Assembly (NCBI GenBank): GCA_046262295.1 | Contig: JBHENC010000009.1 | Coordinates: 1 to 64,000 of the forward strand | Length of the DNA stretch: 64,000 nucleotides | Direction of reading: 5' to 3' | DNA from: JBHENC01 sp046262295 | Lineage (GTDB): Bacteria; Acidobacteriota; Blastocatellia; Pyrinomonadales; Pyrinomonadaceae | Part shown: piece by piece, positions 17,072 through 26,365 of the stretch | How positions within the stretch are numbered: position 1 is the first letter of the stretch | Layout of the letters: every line of letters starts with the position of its first letter | Notes under the pieces: model-generated | What the model saw: only the letters and a program-made list of their open reading frames with translations | What the model was told of the DNA's origin: nothing | The model's database searches: none | Position numbers and translations under genes: made by a program

Positions 17072-18462
17072 TGATGAAACGATTGACCGCATTCTTGAAT
17101 CGATGGCGCACACAACGCACCGGCAGCGCGCCGGTCGAGACGACAACTGAAACTGTCGAGACCATGTCGGAGTCTCCGCGCACGAATCGCAACCGCACGG
17201 TTGCGATAGTCGTTGGCATTATGCTGATTACGCTGGCGACCCTGCTCGGTCTTGCTTACACGCCCGGAGTGCGCGAGACGCGCGTCGCCCGCGCGATTCG
17301 TTTCTGGGAAAAGGTGCCGCCGCCGCCGGCACCGGCTGTTCCCGCCGGGCAACTCGCCGTCGAGATGGAACAGGCGCGAACGGAGAACCCTGCGGGAACT
17401 GTGATGATTGATGCGAGTACCGCCGAAGCTCTCGGACTGCAAACATTCGTGGTCGAAGCGCGCTCGTTCGATCAGCCGGTACGCACCACGGGGCGCGTCA
17501 CCGTCGATGAGCGGCGCGTGACGCAGGTTCATACCAAAGTGGACGGCTTTATTGACCAAACTTTCGGCAACTTCGAGGGGCAGCAGATCCGTCAGGGGCA
17601 ACCGCTTTTTACGATCTACAGCCCAGAGCTGGTAGCGTCGCAGCAAGAGTATTTGATTGCGCTCAGGGCGCGCGGGGATTTCGTCAAGAGCGAGTTCGAG
17701 GTGGTGCGCCGGTCAGGTTCGACGCTCGTCGAAGCGTCGCGCCGCCGCCTACAACTCTTCGACGTAACGTCCGCGCAGATCAAAGAACTTGAGCGAACGG
17801 GTCGCTTCTTCAAGAACGTGACCTTCTACGCGCCCGCATCGGGCGTCGTGACCCAGCGCACGGCGTTTCCAGGGATGCGTATCACGCCGGACACGCAGCT
17901 CTACACGCTCGCCGATCTCTCTACCGTCTGGGTCGAGGCTGACGTGTATGAGAGTGATTTGCCGAACATTCGCCTCGGCACGTCCACAGAGATAACGCTG
18001 CCGAACGGCGAGACGCGCACCGGGCGCGTCACCTACGTCAATCCCTTCGTCGTGCCGGAGACACGCACGACACGGGTGCGTCTCGAACTCTCCAACTCCA
18101 ACCTGAGCCTGAAGCCCGGTATGTTCGTCAACGTCTCCCTGCGCGTCGTGCAACCGCCGCAGGTGGTCGTGCCGCGCGATGCGGTGCTCGCCACGGGGAT
18201 GCGCAACCTAGTGCTCGTGGACGACGGGCAGGGGCGTTTCACATTGCGTGAAATCGTGGTCGGCAATCAGGGACAGGAATTCTACACGGTGCAGTCGGGT
18301 CTGAATGTTGGCGAGCGCGTCGCACGCAACATTCAATTCTTAATTGACTCGGAGACCCAACTGCGGCAAGCCGTCGAAGGACAATCCGGCGCGCCGAAAA
18401 GTCCCGGTGGCGCGAATGGCGGAGGTATGCAGGGGATGCCCGGAATGCCGGGCATGAAGTAA
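17071..18462 (+). CDS. RND efflux periplasmic adaptor, CusB/CzcB family
   Basis: This 463-residue protein has an N-terminal membrane anchor (about 46-66) and then the adaptor barrel and hairpin: TTGRVTVDERRVTQVHTKVD, FSNFEGQ-like lipoyl half, YSPELVASQQEYL, and the second half GVVTQRTAFPGMRITPDTQL. The C-terminus is Met/Gly-rich (MQGMPGMPGMK), consistent with Cu/Ag-binding members. It links the inner-membrane pump to the outer channel. A Met-rich lipoprotein gene and the pump gene follow. Confidence 0.93.
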   Translation: MMKRLTAFLNRWRTQRTGSAPVETTTETVETMSESPRTNRNRTVAIVVGIMLITLATLLGLAYTPGVRETRVARAIRFWEKVPPPPAPAVPAGQLAVEMEQARTENPAGTVMIDASTAEALGLQTFVVEARSFDQPVRTTGRVTVDERRVTQVHTKVDGFIDQTFGNFEGQQIRQGQPLFTIYSPELVASQQEYLIALRARGDFVKSEFEVVRRSGSTLVEASRRRLQLFDVTSAQIKELERTGRFFKNVTFYAPASGVVTQRTAFPGMRITPDTQLYTLADLSTVWVEADVYESDLPNIRLGTSTEITLPNGETRTGRVTYVNPFVVPETRTTRVRLELSNSNLSLKPGMFVNVSLRVVQPPQVVVPRDAVLATGMRNLVLVDDGQGRFTLREIVVGNQGQEFYTVQSGLNVGERVARNIQFLIDSETQLRQAVEGQSGAPKSPGGANGGGMQGMPGMPGMK

Positions 18463-18548
18463 CACGGCGCACAGCCCACAATGATTTGTGGAGTGAGTTG
18501 GGAGCGCCGCCTTTCATGAACCGTTGCCACCACAGAGGAGATAGAGAA

Positions 18549-19061
18549 ATGAAAAAGATAACTTTAGCAGCAGTGATCATGATTGTAGCGCTCGGCGTTC
18601 TCGTCGCCGGCGCGTGTAACGGTGGTGGCGGCGGGGCAACCGCTAACACGACGGGTAACAACACGAATGCGGCGCAGCAACAGCAGGCTGGCACGAACGG
18701 GATGATGAATGACACCGCGATGATGCAGCAGATGATGAACGATCCAAAGATGATGCGCCAAATGATGGAAGGGATGATGAAGAATCCCGACATGATGCGA
18801 CAGATGATGGATCAAATGATGAACAACCCGGAGATGATGCGGCAGATGATGACCGACCCGAAGATGGTCGAGATGATGACGCGCTACATGAACGAGCACG
18901 GCGACGAGATGAACGCGCATATGCAGAAGATGATGCAGAACGCCGACCACCGCCGCGCGATGGCCGAGATGATGCGCCGCAATCCCGCGATGCGCGCGCA
19001 GATGCGCCAGATTATTGACGATGCCGAAAAGCCGGCTGCCGCGACTGGCAGCGGCAAGTAA
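18549..19061 (+). CDS. Methionine-rich lipoprotein (putative periplasmic Cu/Ag-binding)
   Basis: The start is taken at ATG 18549 (MKKITLAAVI), behind AGGAGATAGAGAA, giving 170 residues with a lipobox ending at C23 (VLVAGAC). After a Gly/Asn/Gln linker, residues of about 50-130 form repeats of the pattern D/N-P-x-M-M-R-Q-M-M (DPKMMRQMMEGMM, NPDMMRQMMDQMM, NPEMMRQMM). Such Met density is characteristic of periplasmic Cu(I)/Ag(I) carriers. The position between adaptor and pump fits a metal donor to the RND complex. No standard chaperone family (CusF, CopC) was recognised. Confidence 0.8.
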   Translation: MKKITLAAVIMIVALGVLVAGACNGGGGGATANTTGNNTNAAQQQQAGTNGMMNDTAMMQQMMNDPKMMRQMMEGMMKNPDMMRQMMDQMMNNPEMMRQMMTDPKMVEMMTRYMNEHGDEMNAHMQKMMQNADHRRAMAEMMRRNPAMRAQMRQIIDDAEKPAAATGSGK

Positions 19062-19099
19062 ATCAGGCAGTTGTCCGTCGATAGAAAGAAGTACACACC

Positions 19100-22000
19100 A
19101 TGATTAACTGGATCATTGATTTCTCGGTGCGCAACCGGTTCATGATCATTCTCTTTTACGTCGCGCTGGCGGGGGTGAGCTACTGGGCGCTCCTGACGAC
19201 GCCGATTGATGCGATTCCCGATCTTTCTGAGAATCAGGTGATCGTCTTCACCGATTATCCGGGGCGCTCGCCGAGGGAGGTCGAAGACCAAGTCACTTAT
19301 CCGCTGACGGTCAACCTGCAAGGCTTGGCTGGCGTGCGCGTCGTGCGCTCACAGTCAGCATTCGGCTTCTCGATGGTCAACATCATCTTCAACGATGACA
19401 CCGACCTTTACTTTGCCCGCACGCGCGTGCTCGAAAAGCTGAACCTTGCATCGAGTTTCCTGCCGCAGGGCATCATCCCGACGCTCGGGCCCGACGCGAC
19501 CGGCGTCGGTCAAGCTTACTGGTACACGGTCGAAGGCAAGGGCTACGACCTCGGTCAGTTGCGCGCGATTCAGGACTTCTTCGTTCGTTATCAACTCAAC
19601 TCCGTGCCGGGCGTGGCGGAAGTCGCCTCGGTCGGCGGCTATGTCCGGCAGTATCAGGTTGACGTTGACCCGGACAAACTGCGCGGCTACGGCGTCACGA
19701 TTGGCGACGTGCGGATGGCGCTTGAGCGCTCGAATAACAACGTCGGCGGCAAGGTCATCGAGGGCGGTGGGCAGGATTACGTGGTTCGCGGCATCGGTCT
19801 CATCGGCAGCCTCGCAGATGTCGAACAAATCGTCATCGCTTCCCCGAACGGCACGCCCGTTTACATACGCAACATCGCCACCGTGTCGATGGGGCCGGAG
19901 TTCCGGCGCGGCGCGCTCGATAAGGAAGGTGTAGCGGCGGTGGGCGGCGTTGTCATCGTCCGCTTCGGCGCTAACACGAAGGATGTCATCGCGCGCGTCA
20001 AGGCGAAGATCAACGAAGTGCAGGCAGGGCTGCCGGAAGGAGTCAGGATCGTTCCTTTTTATGACCGCACGGATTTGATCGTGCGGGCCGTGGACACGCT
20101 GAAACATTCGCTGATCGAGGAGATCATCCTCGTCACCATCGCGCACATCCTCTTCCTGTGGCACTTCCGATCAATCCTGATCGTGACGATCCCGCTGCCG
20201 CTCGCGATCCTGATCTCTTTTCTCTTTATGAAAATGTTCGGGGTTAGCTCGAACATCATGAGCCTGGGCGGCATCGCCATCGCCATCGGCGTGCTCGTGG
20301 ATGCGGGCATCGTCGTCACCGAGAACACGATGCGCCACGCGGCGGCGACGCCTGACTACGAACGGAACATCAAGAATGTGGTGCTCAGTTCGGCGAAGCT
20401 CGTCGGACGCCCGATCCTCTTCTCGATGGCGATCATTGTGCTCGCCTTCGTGCCCGTCTTCTCGCTGACAGGGCAGGAAGGCAAGCTCTTTCACCCGCTC
20501 GCTTTCACGAAGACCTTCGCGCTCATCGGTGCGACGCTGCTCGCCGTGACTTTGACGCCCGTGCTCTGTACGTTCCTGATTCGCGGGCATATTCACGACG
20601 AGAACGACAATCGCATCATGCGCTTCCTGCTACAGCTATACCGCCCGGCGCTCTCATTCGCGTTGCGCCATCGCCTGCTGACTATCGGCATCGCGCTCAC
20701 GTTATTCGTGTGGGCGATGTTTCTCGCTTCGCGCATCGGCTCCGAATTTATGCCGCCCTTGAACGAGGGGACGATCATGTATATGCCGGTGACCGAAGCT
20801 TCGACTTCGATCACGCGGCAGAAAGAGATTCTGTCTAAGCAGGACGAGATCATCAAGCGGTTCCCCGAAGTCGAAACGGTGGTTGGCAAAAGCGGTCGCG
20901 CCGAGACTCCGACCGACCCTTCACCCGTCAACATGACGGAGACGATCATCAACTTGAAGCCTTCTCAGGAGTGGCGAAAAGGGATGACGAAAGAAGCGCT
21001 CGTCTCTGAGATGGACGCGGCCTTGCAGATGCCGGGCGTGACCAACATCTGGACGCAGCCGATCATCAACCGCATCGATATGCTCTCGACCGGCATTCGC
21101 ACGCAGGTCGGCATCAAGGTCTTCGGCTCAGATTTGAAGACGCTCGAACAAAAGTCGAAAGAGATCGCGGCGGTCGTGCAGGGCGTCAAGGGCGCGGCTG
21201 ACGTGTACCCGGAACAGATCAGCGGCGTGCCGTATCTTGAGATCAACCCGCGTCCGCAGGACATGGCCCGCTACGGCATCAACATTCGTGATCTGCAAGA
21301 CGTGATTGAGACGGCTATCGGCGGCAACAATGTGACGACGACCATTGAGGGAAGACAACGCTTTCCCGTGCGTGTGCGCTATATGCGCGAGCTGCGCGAC
21401 ACGCCCGAAGCTATCGGACGGGTACTCGTTTCCGGGACGAGGGGCGGCAGCGGAGTAGCGCAACCATCGGGAATGAACGTCGGCACGCAAGGATCGGGAA
21501 TAAACAACGGCGGAGCGCCGTCGCCGGGCATGAACGCCGGCGTACAGGTGCCGCTCGCTCAAGTCGCCGACATCCACATCGTCGATGGTCCGACGATGAT
21601 TTCAAGTGAGAACGGTCTCTTGCGTGGACTCGTGCTCTTAAACGTGCGCGGGCGCGATGTCGGCTCGTTCATCGAAGAAGCGAAGACAGCGGTCACCTCA
21701 TCCGTCAAGATGCCTGCCGGTTACTACGTCGAATGGAGCGGGCAGTACGAAAATCAGATTCGCGCCAAGAAGCGTTTGCAGATCGTGATCCCGCTCGCGC
21801 TCGCCGTCACGTTCCTGTTGCTTTACATGACTTATAAATCGTGGATCGAGGCGGCGCACGTGCTGCTCGCAGTGCCCTTCGCGCTCACCGGCGGGATCGT
21901 CCTCGTCTACCTGCTCGGCTACAACTTTTCGGTCGCGGTCTGGGTCGGCTTCATCGCGCTCTTCGGCACGGCGACACAGACCGGTATGGTGATGGTCGTT

Positions 22001-22459
22001 TACTTGGAAGAAGCGGTTGAACGTAAGCGCCACGAACTCGGCGGACTGCTGACCCGCGAAGGCTTGTACGAAGCGGTGATGGAAGGCGCGCTGCTGCGCC
22101 TGCGTCCTAAAGTGATGACCGTCTCGACGGTGGTCGCCGGACTACTCCCGATCATGTGGTCAACCAGGACGGGCGCAGAGGTGATGAAGCCGCTGGCGAC
22201 CCCGGTGCTCGGCGGCATGGTCTCGTCGCTCTTGCACGTCTTGATCGTGACGCCGGTGATCTTCATCTGGCTGCGCGAGTGGGAGATGCGGCGGCATGAG
22301 AGGGCTGTCGGCGTACCTTCAACTCTCGGCGCGTTTGACCGACCGGCGGAACAGATGTCCTTCTTAGAAGCGGAGGAAGGACTGGCGGAAGAAGCGGCTG
22401 AAAGGAAAGAAGAAGTATCAACTAGCGCGGGTGAAAAGGCTGAAGTGGTTAAACATTGA
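19100..22459 (+). CDS. Heavy-metal efflux RND pump, CusA/CzcA family
   Basis: This 1119-residue protein has the HME-RND layout: helix 1, periplasmic domain, helices 2-7 (LVDAGIVVTENTMRHA carries the proton-relay acidic residue), a second periplasmic domain, then helices 8-12. Family signatures include FTDYPGRSPREVEDQVTYPL, VGKSGRAETPTDPSPVNMTE and RIDMLSTGIRTQVGIKV. Of the three Met residues that bind Cu/Ag in E. coli CusA, two appear kept (in RKGMT and DMLSTG), while the first is replaced by Ser/Thr (EASTSITRQ). A Gly/Ser/Met-rich loop of about 40 residues (about 780-820) is inserted in the second half. Monovalent metal export is likely but not certain. Confidence 0.93.
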   Translation: MINWIIDFSVRNRFMIILFYVALAGVSYWALLTTPIDAIPDLSENQVIVFTDYPGRSPREVEDQVTYPLTVNLQGLAGVRVVRSQSAFGFSMVNIIFNDDTDLYFARTRVLEKLNLASSFLPQGIIPTLGPDATGVGQAYWYTVEGKGYDLGQLRAIQDFFVRYQLNSVPGVAEVASVGGYVRQYQVDVDPDKLRGYGVTIGDVRMALERSNNNVGGKVIEGGGQDYVVRGIGLIGSLADVEQIVIASPNGTPVYIRNIATVSMGPEFRRGALDKEGVAAVGGVVIVRFGANTKDVIARVKAKINEVQAGLPEGVRIVPFYDRTDLIVRAVDTLKHSLIEEIILVTIAHILFLWHFRSILIVTIPLPLAILISFLFMKMFGVSSNIMSLGGIAIAIGVLVDAGIVVTENTMRHAAATPDYERNIKNVVLSSAKLVGRPILFSMAIIVLAFVPVFSLTGQEGKLFHPLAFTKTFALIGATLLAVTLTPVLCTFLIRGHIHDENDNRIMRFLLQLYRPALSFALRHRLLTIGIALTLFVWAMFLASRIGSEFMPPLNEGTIMYMPVTEASTSITRQKEILSKQDEIIKRFPEVETVVGKSGRAETPTDPSPVNMTETIINLKPSQEWRKGMTKEALVSEMDAALQMPGVTNIWTQPIINRIDMLSTGIRTQVGIKVFGSDLKTLEQKSKEIAAVVQGVKGAADVYPEQISGVPYLEINPRPQDMARYGINIRDLQDVIETAIGGNNVTTTIEGRQRFPVRVRYMRELRDTPEAIGRVLVSGTRGGSGVAQPSGMNVGTQGSGINNGGAPSPGMNAGVQVPLAQVADIHIVDGPTMISSENGLLRGLVLLNVRGRDVGSFIEEAKTAVTSSVKMPAGYYVEWSGQYENQIRAKKRLQIVIPLALAVTFLLLYMTYKSWIEAAHVLLAVPFALTGGIVLVYLLGYNFSVAVWVGFIALFGTATQTGMVMVVYLEEAVERKRHELGGLLTREGLYEAVMEGALLRLRPKVMTVSTVVAGLLPIMWSTRTGAEVMKPLATPVLGGMVSSLLHVLIVTPVIFIWLREWEMRRHERAVGVPSTLGAFDRPAEQMSFLEAEEGLAEEAAERKEEVSTSAGEKAEVVKH

Positions 22460-22528
22460 GTAGTCCGGTGTGAACCGCCGCGGGGTGAGTCGTGTTGATT
22501 TACTCATCGCAGGCGGCGCGGAAAGAGA

Positions 22529-22987
22529 ATGAGTATGGCAGACGTTAAAGCGCAACACGGATCACAAGGCCGGTTGCTTGCCGCGACCATCTTCGCTTTC
22601 GCCGTCCTCTTTAACTATCCGTGGGAACTGGCGCAGATGCCACTCTACGAGGGCGCGAGTTATGACGGTCGGGCGTTCTGGTATTGCTTCTTAGCGAGTT
22701 TAGGCGACGGGCTGTTGGTGCTGCTGATTTTCGCCGCCGGTTGGATCGCGTTTCGCCGCCGGGAATGGTTCGTGCGATGCGGCGCTCGCGGCTACCTGCT
22801 GATGCTGGCGGCGGGTTTGATCATCGCCGTCGCTATTGAGCGGGTCGCAGCAGGTACTGGGCAGTGGCAATACTCGGAGCAGATGCCGCGCGTCGTAGGC
22901 GTCGGTCTCGCACCAATCGCGCAAATGCTCGTGCTGCCGCCGCTCATCTTTCGCACCGTGACCGCGTGGCGGCAAAGAAACACGTAG
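22529..22987 (+). CDS. Four-helix integral membrane protein, metal-efflux cluster
   Basis: This 152-residue protein has four hydrophobic segments. Polar residues lie near the membrane: FNYPWELAQMPLYEG after helix 1, and GQWQYSEQMP before helix 4. The paired Met/Tyr/Trp motifs look conserved-type, but no named family was recognised. It lies about 70 bases after the pump gene in the same direction. A role in metal handling is suggested only by position. Confidence 0.75.
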   Translation: MSMADVKAQHGSQGRLLAATIFAFAVLFNYPWELAQMPLYEGASYDGRAFWYCFLASLGDGLLVLLIFAAGWIAFRRREWFVRCGARGYLLMLAAGLIIAVAIERVAAGTGQWQYSEQMPRVVGVGLAPIAQMLVLPPLIFRTVTAWRQRNT

Positions 22988-23126
22988 GTGAAATGTGCGG
23001 GCGCGGGGCGCAGGGTTATTAAATGCCCGATTGGATGACGAGTGAAGGACACATCGGGGCGAAGCAGACAGCCCGGATGTTCAAGCGGATGTTTTAAGCC
23101 AAGCAAACATGAAGGAGAAAAGAAAG

Positions 23127-23546
23127 ATGCGAATGAAAGTGATTCCGGCGGCGGTGGCCGTCGTGTCTTTAGCAGTAGTGTTGACAGCCTGCGGTGGTGG
23201 CGGCGGCGACACGAGCAACTTGAAGCAGATTCAGCAGCAGCATGCGGGCGAGTATCTCGTCACGCTGCTTAATGAGACGGGGCAGTTGAAGCAGGGACCG
23301 AACAAGTTCGTCCTCGAGTTCCGCAAGGCAAGCGACAACCAGCTTGCTGATGTCGGCAACGTGCAGCTCAACTCATTGATGCCGATGCCGGGAATGTCTC
23401 CGATGAGCGGCGGCGCGAGCGCCACGCCGTCGGGCACGCCGGGCCGCTATCAGATTGAGAGCGACTTTCAGATGGTGGGGACGTGGAATTTCACCGTCAA
23501 ATTCGGCAACGGTCAGCAGGCGAGATTTGCGCTCAAAGCGCAGTAG
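23127..23546 (+). CDS. YtkA/FixH-like lipoprotein
   Basis: The start is set at ATG 23127, with AAGGAG nine bases upstream, giving 139 residues with lipobox VLTACGG. The exported part matches the YtkA-like pattern: VTLLNETGQLKQGPNKFVLE, then MPMPGMSPMSG, GRYQIESDFQMVGTWNFTV. This is a small beta-sandwich found beside copper-handling and efflux systems, with Met residues that could bind Cu. It is part of the efflux cluster. Confidence 0.8.
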   Translation: MRMKVIPAAVAVVSLAVVLTACGGGGGDTSNLKQIQQQHAGEYLVTLLNETGQLKQGPNKFVLEFRKASDNQLADVGNVQLNSLMPMPGMSPMSGGASATPSGTPGRYQIESDFQMVGTWNFTVKFGNGQQARFALKAQ

Positions 23547-23561
23547 GAAGTGGAACACCTG

Positions 23562-24617
23562 ATGTTGATGAGAAGAGAGACGGCATGGGCATTCGCGCTG
23601 CTCGGCGCGATGCTCACCTTCGCGCACCCGGCGCGCGGGCAGGAGGCGACGATGGCAGCCGGTAAAACTGCGACGGAGGAACTAACCATTAGCGAGCCGG
23701 TTGATGTAGGACGCTTTCTCGACGGCTTCCTCGACCGCGCGCGGGTCGCGGCGGACGCCGCCGGTGTCGTCGCCGAAGCCGACAAACTCCGCCGCGAAGC
23801 TGACCGGATGCTCAAAGCCGGTCGGCGCAGTGAAGCGCGCACGCTGCTCCGGCAAGCGGGCGAACTGATCGCGGCGGCAGCGCCTGACAGAGACGCGAAG
23901 CGCGACGATCCGTTTCTTCGAGAATATCTGCGGGAAGTTACCGCCGTGCTGGTGACGCTTGATGCACCGGGCACAGCCGCAGAAACCTCTTTGGGAGCGA
24001 GCAGTGATGCCGGTGGTATCAATGACGCTCGCCCGCAAGTCGTTGCCTTCCGTAGCTACTTTCTCGGGCGCGGACGGACGCGGCTCGAAATCGGTCGCAC
24101 GCGACTCGCCAACTACCGACCGATGATGAGGCGCATCTTCCGCGAGGAAGGAGTCCCCGAATGGCTGCTCGCCGTCGGTTTCGTCGAAAGCACTTACAGC
24201 CCTTCGGCGCTCTCACCCGCGCAGGCGCTCGGCATCTGGCAGTTCATACCGGGAACGGGCGCGCGCTTCGGTTTGCAGCGCACCGCGTGGACTGACGAGC
24301 GGCAGCACCCGGAGAAATCCACCCGCGCGGCGGCGCGCTACCTGCGCGGTCTGCACGCGCTCTTCGGCGATTGGGCGCTCGCCATCGCCGCGTACAACGC
24401 GGGCGAAGGGCGCGTGGCGAGAGTGATACGGCGCACCGGCGTGCGTGACTTCTGGAGGATGGCGGCGCGTGGATTGCTGCCGCAGGAGACAATCAACTAC
24501 GTGCCGTCAGTGCTCGCCGCCGCGCCACTGTTGAATGTATCAGGCGATATGCCTGATGCCAGGGAAGCGCGCCAACTTCAAACTAACTTCAAGGGGAAAT
24601 CGAGCTCAACAAGGTAA
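23562..24617 (+). CDS. Lytic transglycosylase (SLT/MltD-type) with signal peptide
   Basis: This protein of about 351 residues starts at ATG 23562 after AGGAAG. The N-terminal part is a signal peptide and helical region. The C-terminal half is a transglycosylase domain: EEGVPEWLLAVGFVESTYSP with the catalytic Glu in VEST, LSPAQALGIWQFIPGTG, and AIAAYNAGEGRV. It cleaves peptidoglycan in the periplasm. It may open the wall for assembly of the trans-envelope pump. It follows the YtkA-like gene by about 15 bases. Confidence 0.9.
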   Translation: MLMRRETAWAFALLGAMLTFAHPARGQEATMAAGKTATEELTISEPVDVGRFLDGFLDRARVAADAAGVVAEADKLRREADRMLKAGRRSEARTLLRQAGELIAAAAPDRDAKRDDPFLREYLREVTAVLVTLDAPGTAAETSLGASSDAGGINDARPQVVAFRSYFLGRGRTRLEIGRTRLANYRPMMRRIFREEGVPEWLLAVGFVESTYSPSALSPAQALGIWQFIPGTGARFGLQRTAWTDERQHPEKSTRAAARYLRGLHALFGDWALAIAAYNAGEGRVARVIRRTGVRDFWRMAARGLLPQETINYVPSVLAAAPLLNVSGDMPDAREARQLQTNFKGKSSSTR

Positions 24618-24621
24618 ACGA

Positions 24622-25485
24622 ATGATGGCTATCTTAACGAGAAGTTTCTGGCGGTCGCTGGTACTCGCCGCCCTGACGAGCGCGGCGGCGGTACTCTCAT
24701 TCGGGCAAGACGCGCCGACTCCAAACGCATCTCCAGCGCCGGACGCGGAGCCGGCGCTTTATACCTACAAGGTCACGCACGATCACCGCATCGGCAAGGG
24801 CGACGGCGAGCTTCTCATCACGGAGACGGGCATCGAGTACCGCGGCGCGAGTGAAGACGAAGCCTTGCATAGCGGCGTCTGGCGCGACGACGACATTAAG
24901 CGTCTCGAACTCTCGAAGAACGGGCTGCGCTTCGTCACGTATGAAGGGACGCGGATCCCCCTCATTCCGCGCAAGACGCCTAAGATACGTGAAGGAAAGT
25001 CCGTGCGCGTCGGGTCTGAACGTGTGTACGAATTCCGCCTGGTCGAGGGCGAGATTACGCCTGAAGTGGTGCGCACGCTGCTCGCACGCTTTAAGCGTCC
25101 CATCACGACCAGCGTCCTTCCCGGCGAGGACGCGGAGTCCGGCAAACTCATCTTCGAGATTCCGGTGTTTCATCGCCAGCGCGGGGGCGGGGCGTCGGGT
25201 ACGTTGCGTGTTTATGACGACTATGTTGCCTTCAATTCCGAACAGGAAGGTCAGTCTCGTTACTGGCGTTACGACGACATCCGCGACATCGGCAATTTAG
25301 GTCGCTACAAATTCGAGCTTGCAACCTACGAAGGTCAGTTCGGCACGGACGGCAGAAGCTACATCTTCGATCTCAAGCGACCGATGACGAGCCGAGAGTA
25401 CGATCAACTGTGGACGAAAATCTACGAGCGTGAACAAACGCCGCGCCTCCTGCGGCCTGCGCTTAGGCGCGATAAAAAACCATAG
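24622..25485 (+). CDS. Secreted protein with two related beta-rich domains
   Basis: The start at ATG 24622 gives 287 residues with a signal peptide (about 1-30). Two similar halves can be seen: LLITETGIEYRG...VWRDDDIKRLELSKNGL and LRVYDDYVAFNS...YWRYDDIRDIGNLGRYK. Each has a strand series followed by a 'WRxDDI' motif, like PH/GRAM-type sheets. No named family was recognised. It is the last gene of the efflux cluster, five bases after the transglycosylase stop. Confidence 0.7.
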   Translation: MMAILTRSFWRSLVLAALTSAAAVLSFGQDAPTPNASPAPDAEPALYTYKVTHDHRIGKGDGELLITETGIEYRGASEDEALHSGVWRDDDIKRLELSKNGLRFVTYEGTRIPLIPRKTPKIREGKSVRVGSERVYEFRLVEGEITPEVVRTLLARFKRPITTSVLPGEDAESGKLIFEIPVFHRQRGGGASGTLRVYDDYVAFNSEQEGQSRYWRYDDIRDIGNLGRYKFELATYEGQFGTDGRSYIFDLKRPMTSREYDQLWTKIYEREQTPRLLRPALRRDKKP

Positions 25486-25502
25486 CCTGATAGCCTTTTC
25501 GC

Positions 25503-25534
25503 TTGACTCCGTACATCACTACAGGGTTTAGAAT
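25503..25534 (+). promoter_or_regulatory. MerR-type promoter/operator, second copy
   Basis: TTGACT (25503) and TAGAAT (25529) have a 20-base spacer containing the dyad CCGTA-N6-TACAG (25509-25524). The first 14 bases, TTGACTCCGTACAT, equal the classic Tn501 mer promoter. It has the same layout as the copy at 14877-14908 and lies in the same direction, just before the recombinase remnant. It may be an operator duplicated at the cluster's far end. Confidence 0.62.
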
Positions 25535-25585
25535 GGTCAGGAATCTCTCAAAAGGGCACTGGATATAGAAAGAAAAGGAGCAACC

Positions 25586-26214
25586 ATGAGCAACAACCGC
25601 ATTCGTTACCGCTTGCTCGAAGAAGAGGAGCGTCTGTTGGCTGTGCTCACCGGTGTGCGTGAACACCTGTGGACGATAGTTATGGTGGACATCTACACGG
25701 GCTTCTTGCGCAAAGGTGAGTTACTGAACCTGCGCAAGGATGAGTTGGACTTCAACTTCAGCGTAATTCAACTGCGAAAGACAAAGAACCGGCGCGTTCA
25801 CGTCATCGTCGGTCGAACGATTCCGATGGAGTCTATCGTCGAGAAAATGCCGTGGTCTCAGTGCCAGCAGCACGACAGCGAAATTGTTTTCATCAATCCG
25901 AAAACAGATAAGCCCTACACCGACATCAAAAGGCTTTCGCTTACACGTGTCAAAAAGCGGAGTTGAAAGATTTCACCTTCCATGACTTACGTCACACGTT
26001 CGGCACGCGCTTAGCCGAGCAGAGCGTGGATGTGGTTCGTATTAAAGAATTGATGGGCCACAAATCCATTGAAACTGCGATGCGCTATATGCACGCGACT
26101 GATCGAGGCAAGCGCGCACCCGTGGCAACGCTCGCTGCCTACCGCGAAAAACATTCCCACAAGTTTCCCACAAACGAAGAACGGCCACCCGGTAAGGTGG
26201 CCGTAATCCGTTGA
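25586..26214 (+). pseudogene. Tyrosine recombinase/integrase catalytic domain, frameshifted and N-terminally truncated
   Basis: Two frames together give the catalytic domain. The first holds the Arg-I region (IYTGFLRKGELLNLRKDELD). The second, from about 25950, holds KDFTFHDLRHTFGTRLAE, then ELMGHKSIETAMRYMHA with the nucleophilic Tyr. They are out of phase, with the break near the CAAAAAG run at 25948. The N-terminal arm/core-binding domain is absent: total about 208 residues against more than 300 for full-length enzymes. It ends seven bases from the 3' end of the tRNA-Ala gene, the normal place for an integrase next to its attachment site. A hairpin (26182-26203) lies inside its 3' end. Confidence 0.8.
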
Positions 26215-26220
26215 AACTAA

Positions 26221-26297
<77 letters not shown>

Positions 26298-26365
26298 ACA
26301 AAGAGTATGCGAGGAATATTAAAGAGCAACGGCGTGTAGTGTCAAGTCTGCCACACGCTTATGGC

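Noticed and set aside
25945..25955. Programmed -1 frameshift site in the recombinase
   Set aside because: CAAAAAG lacks the canonical first base of the slippery heptamer, and the N-terminal domain is missing anyway, so decay or error is simpler.
26182..26203. Perfect hairpin CGGCCACC/GGTGGCCG as a terminator
   Set aside because: It lies inside the recombinase coding end and has no T tract, so termination is not supported.
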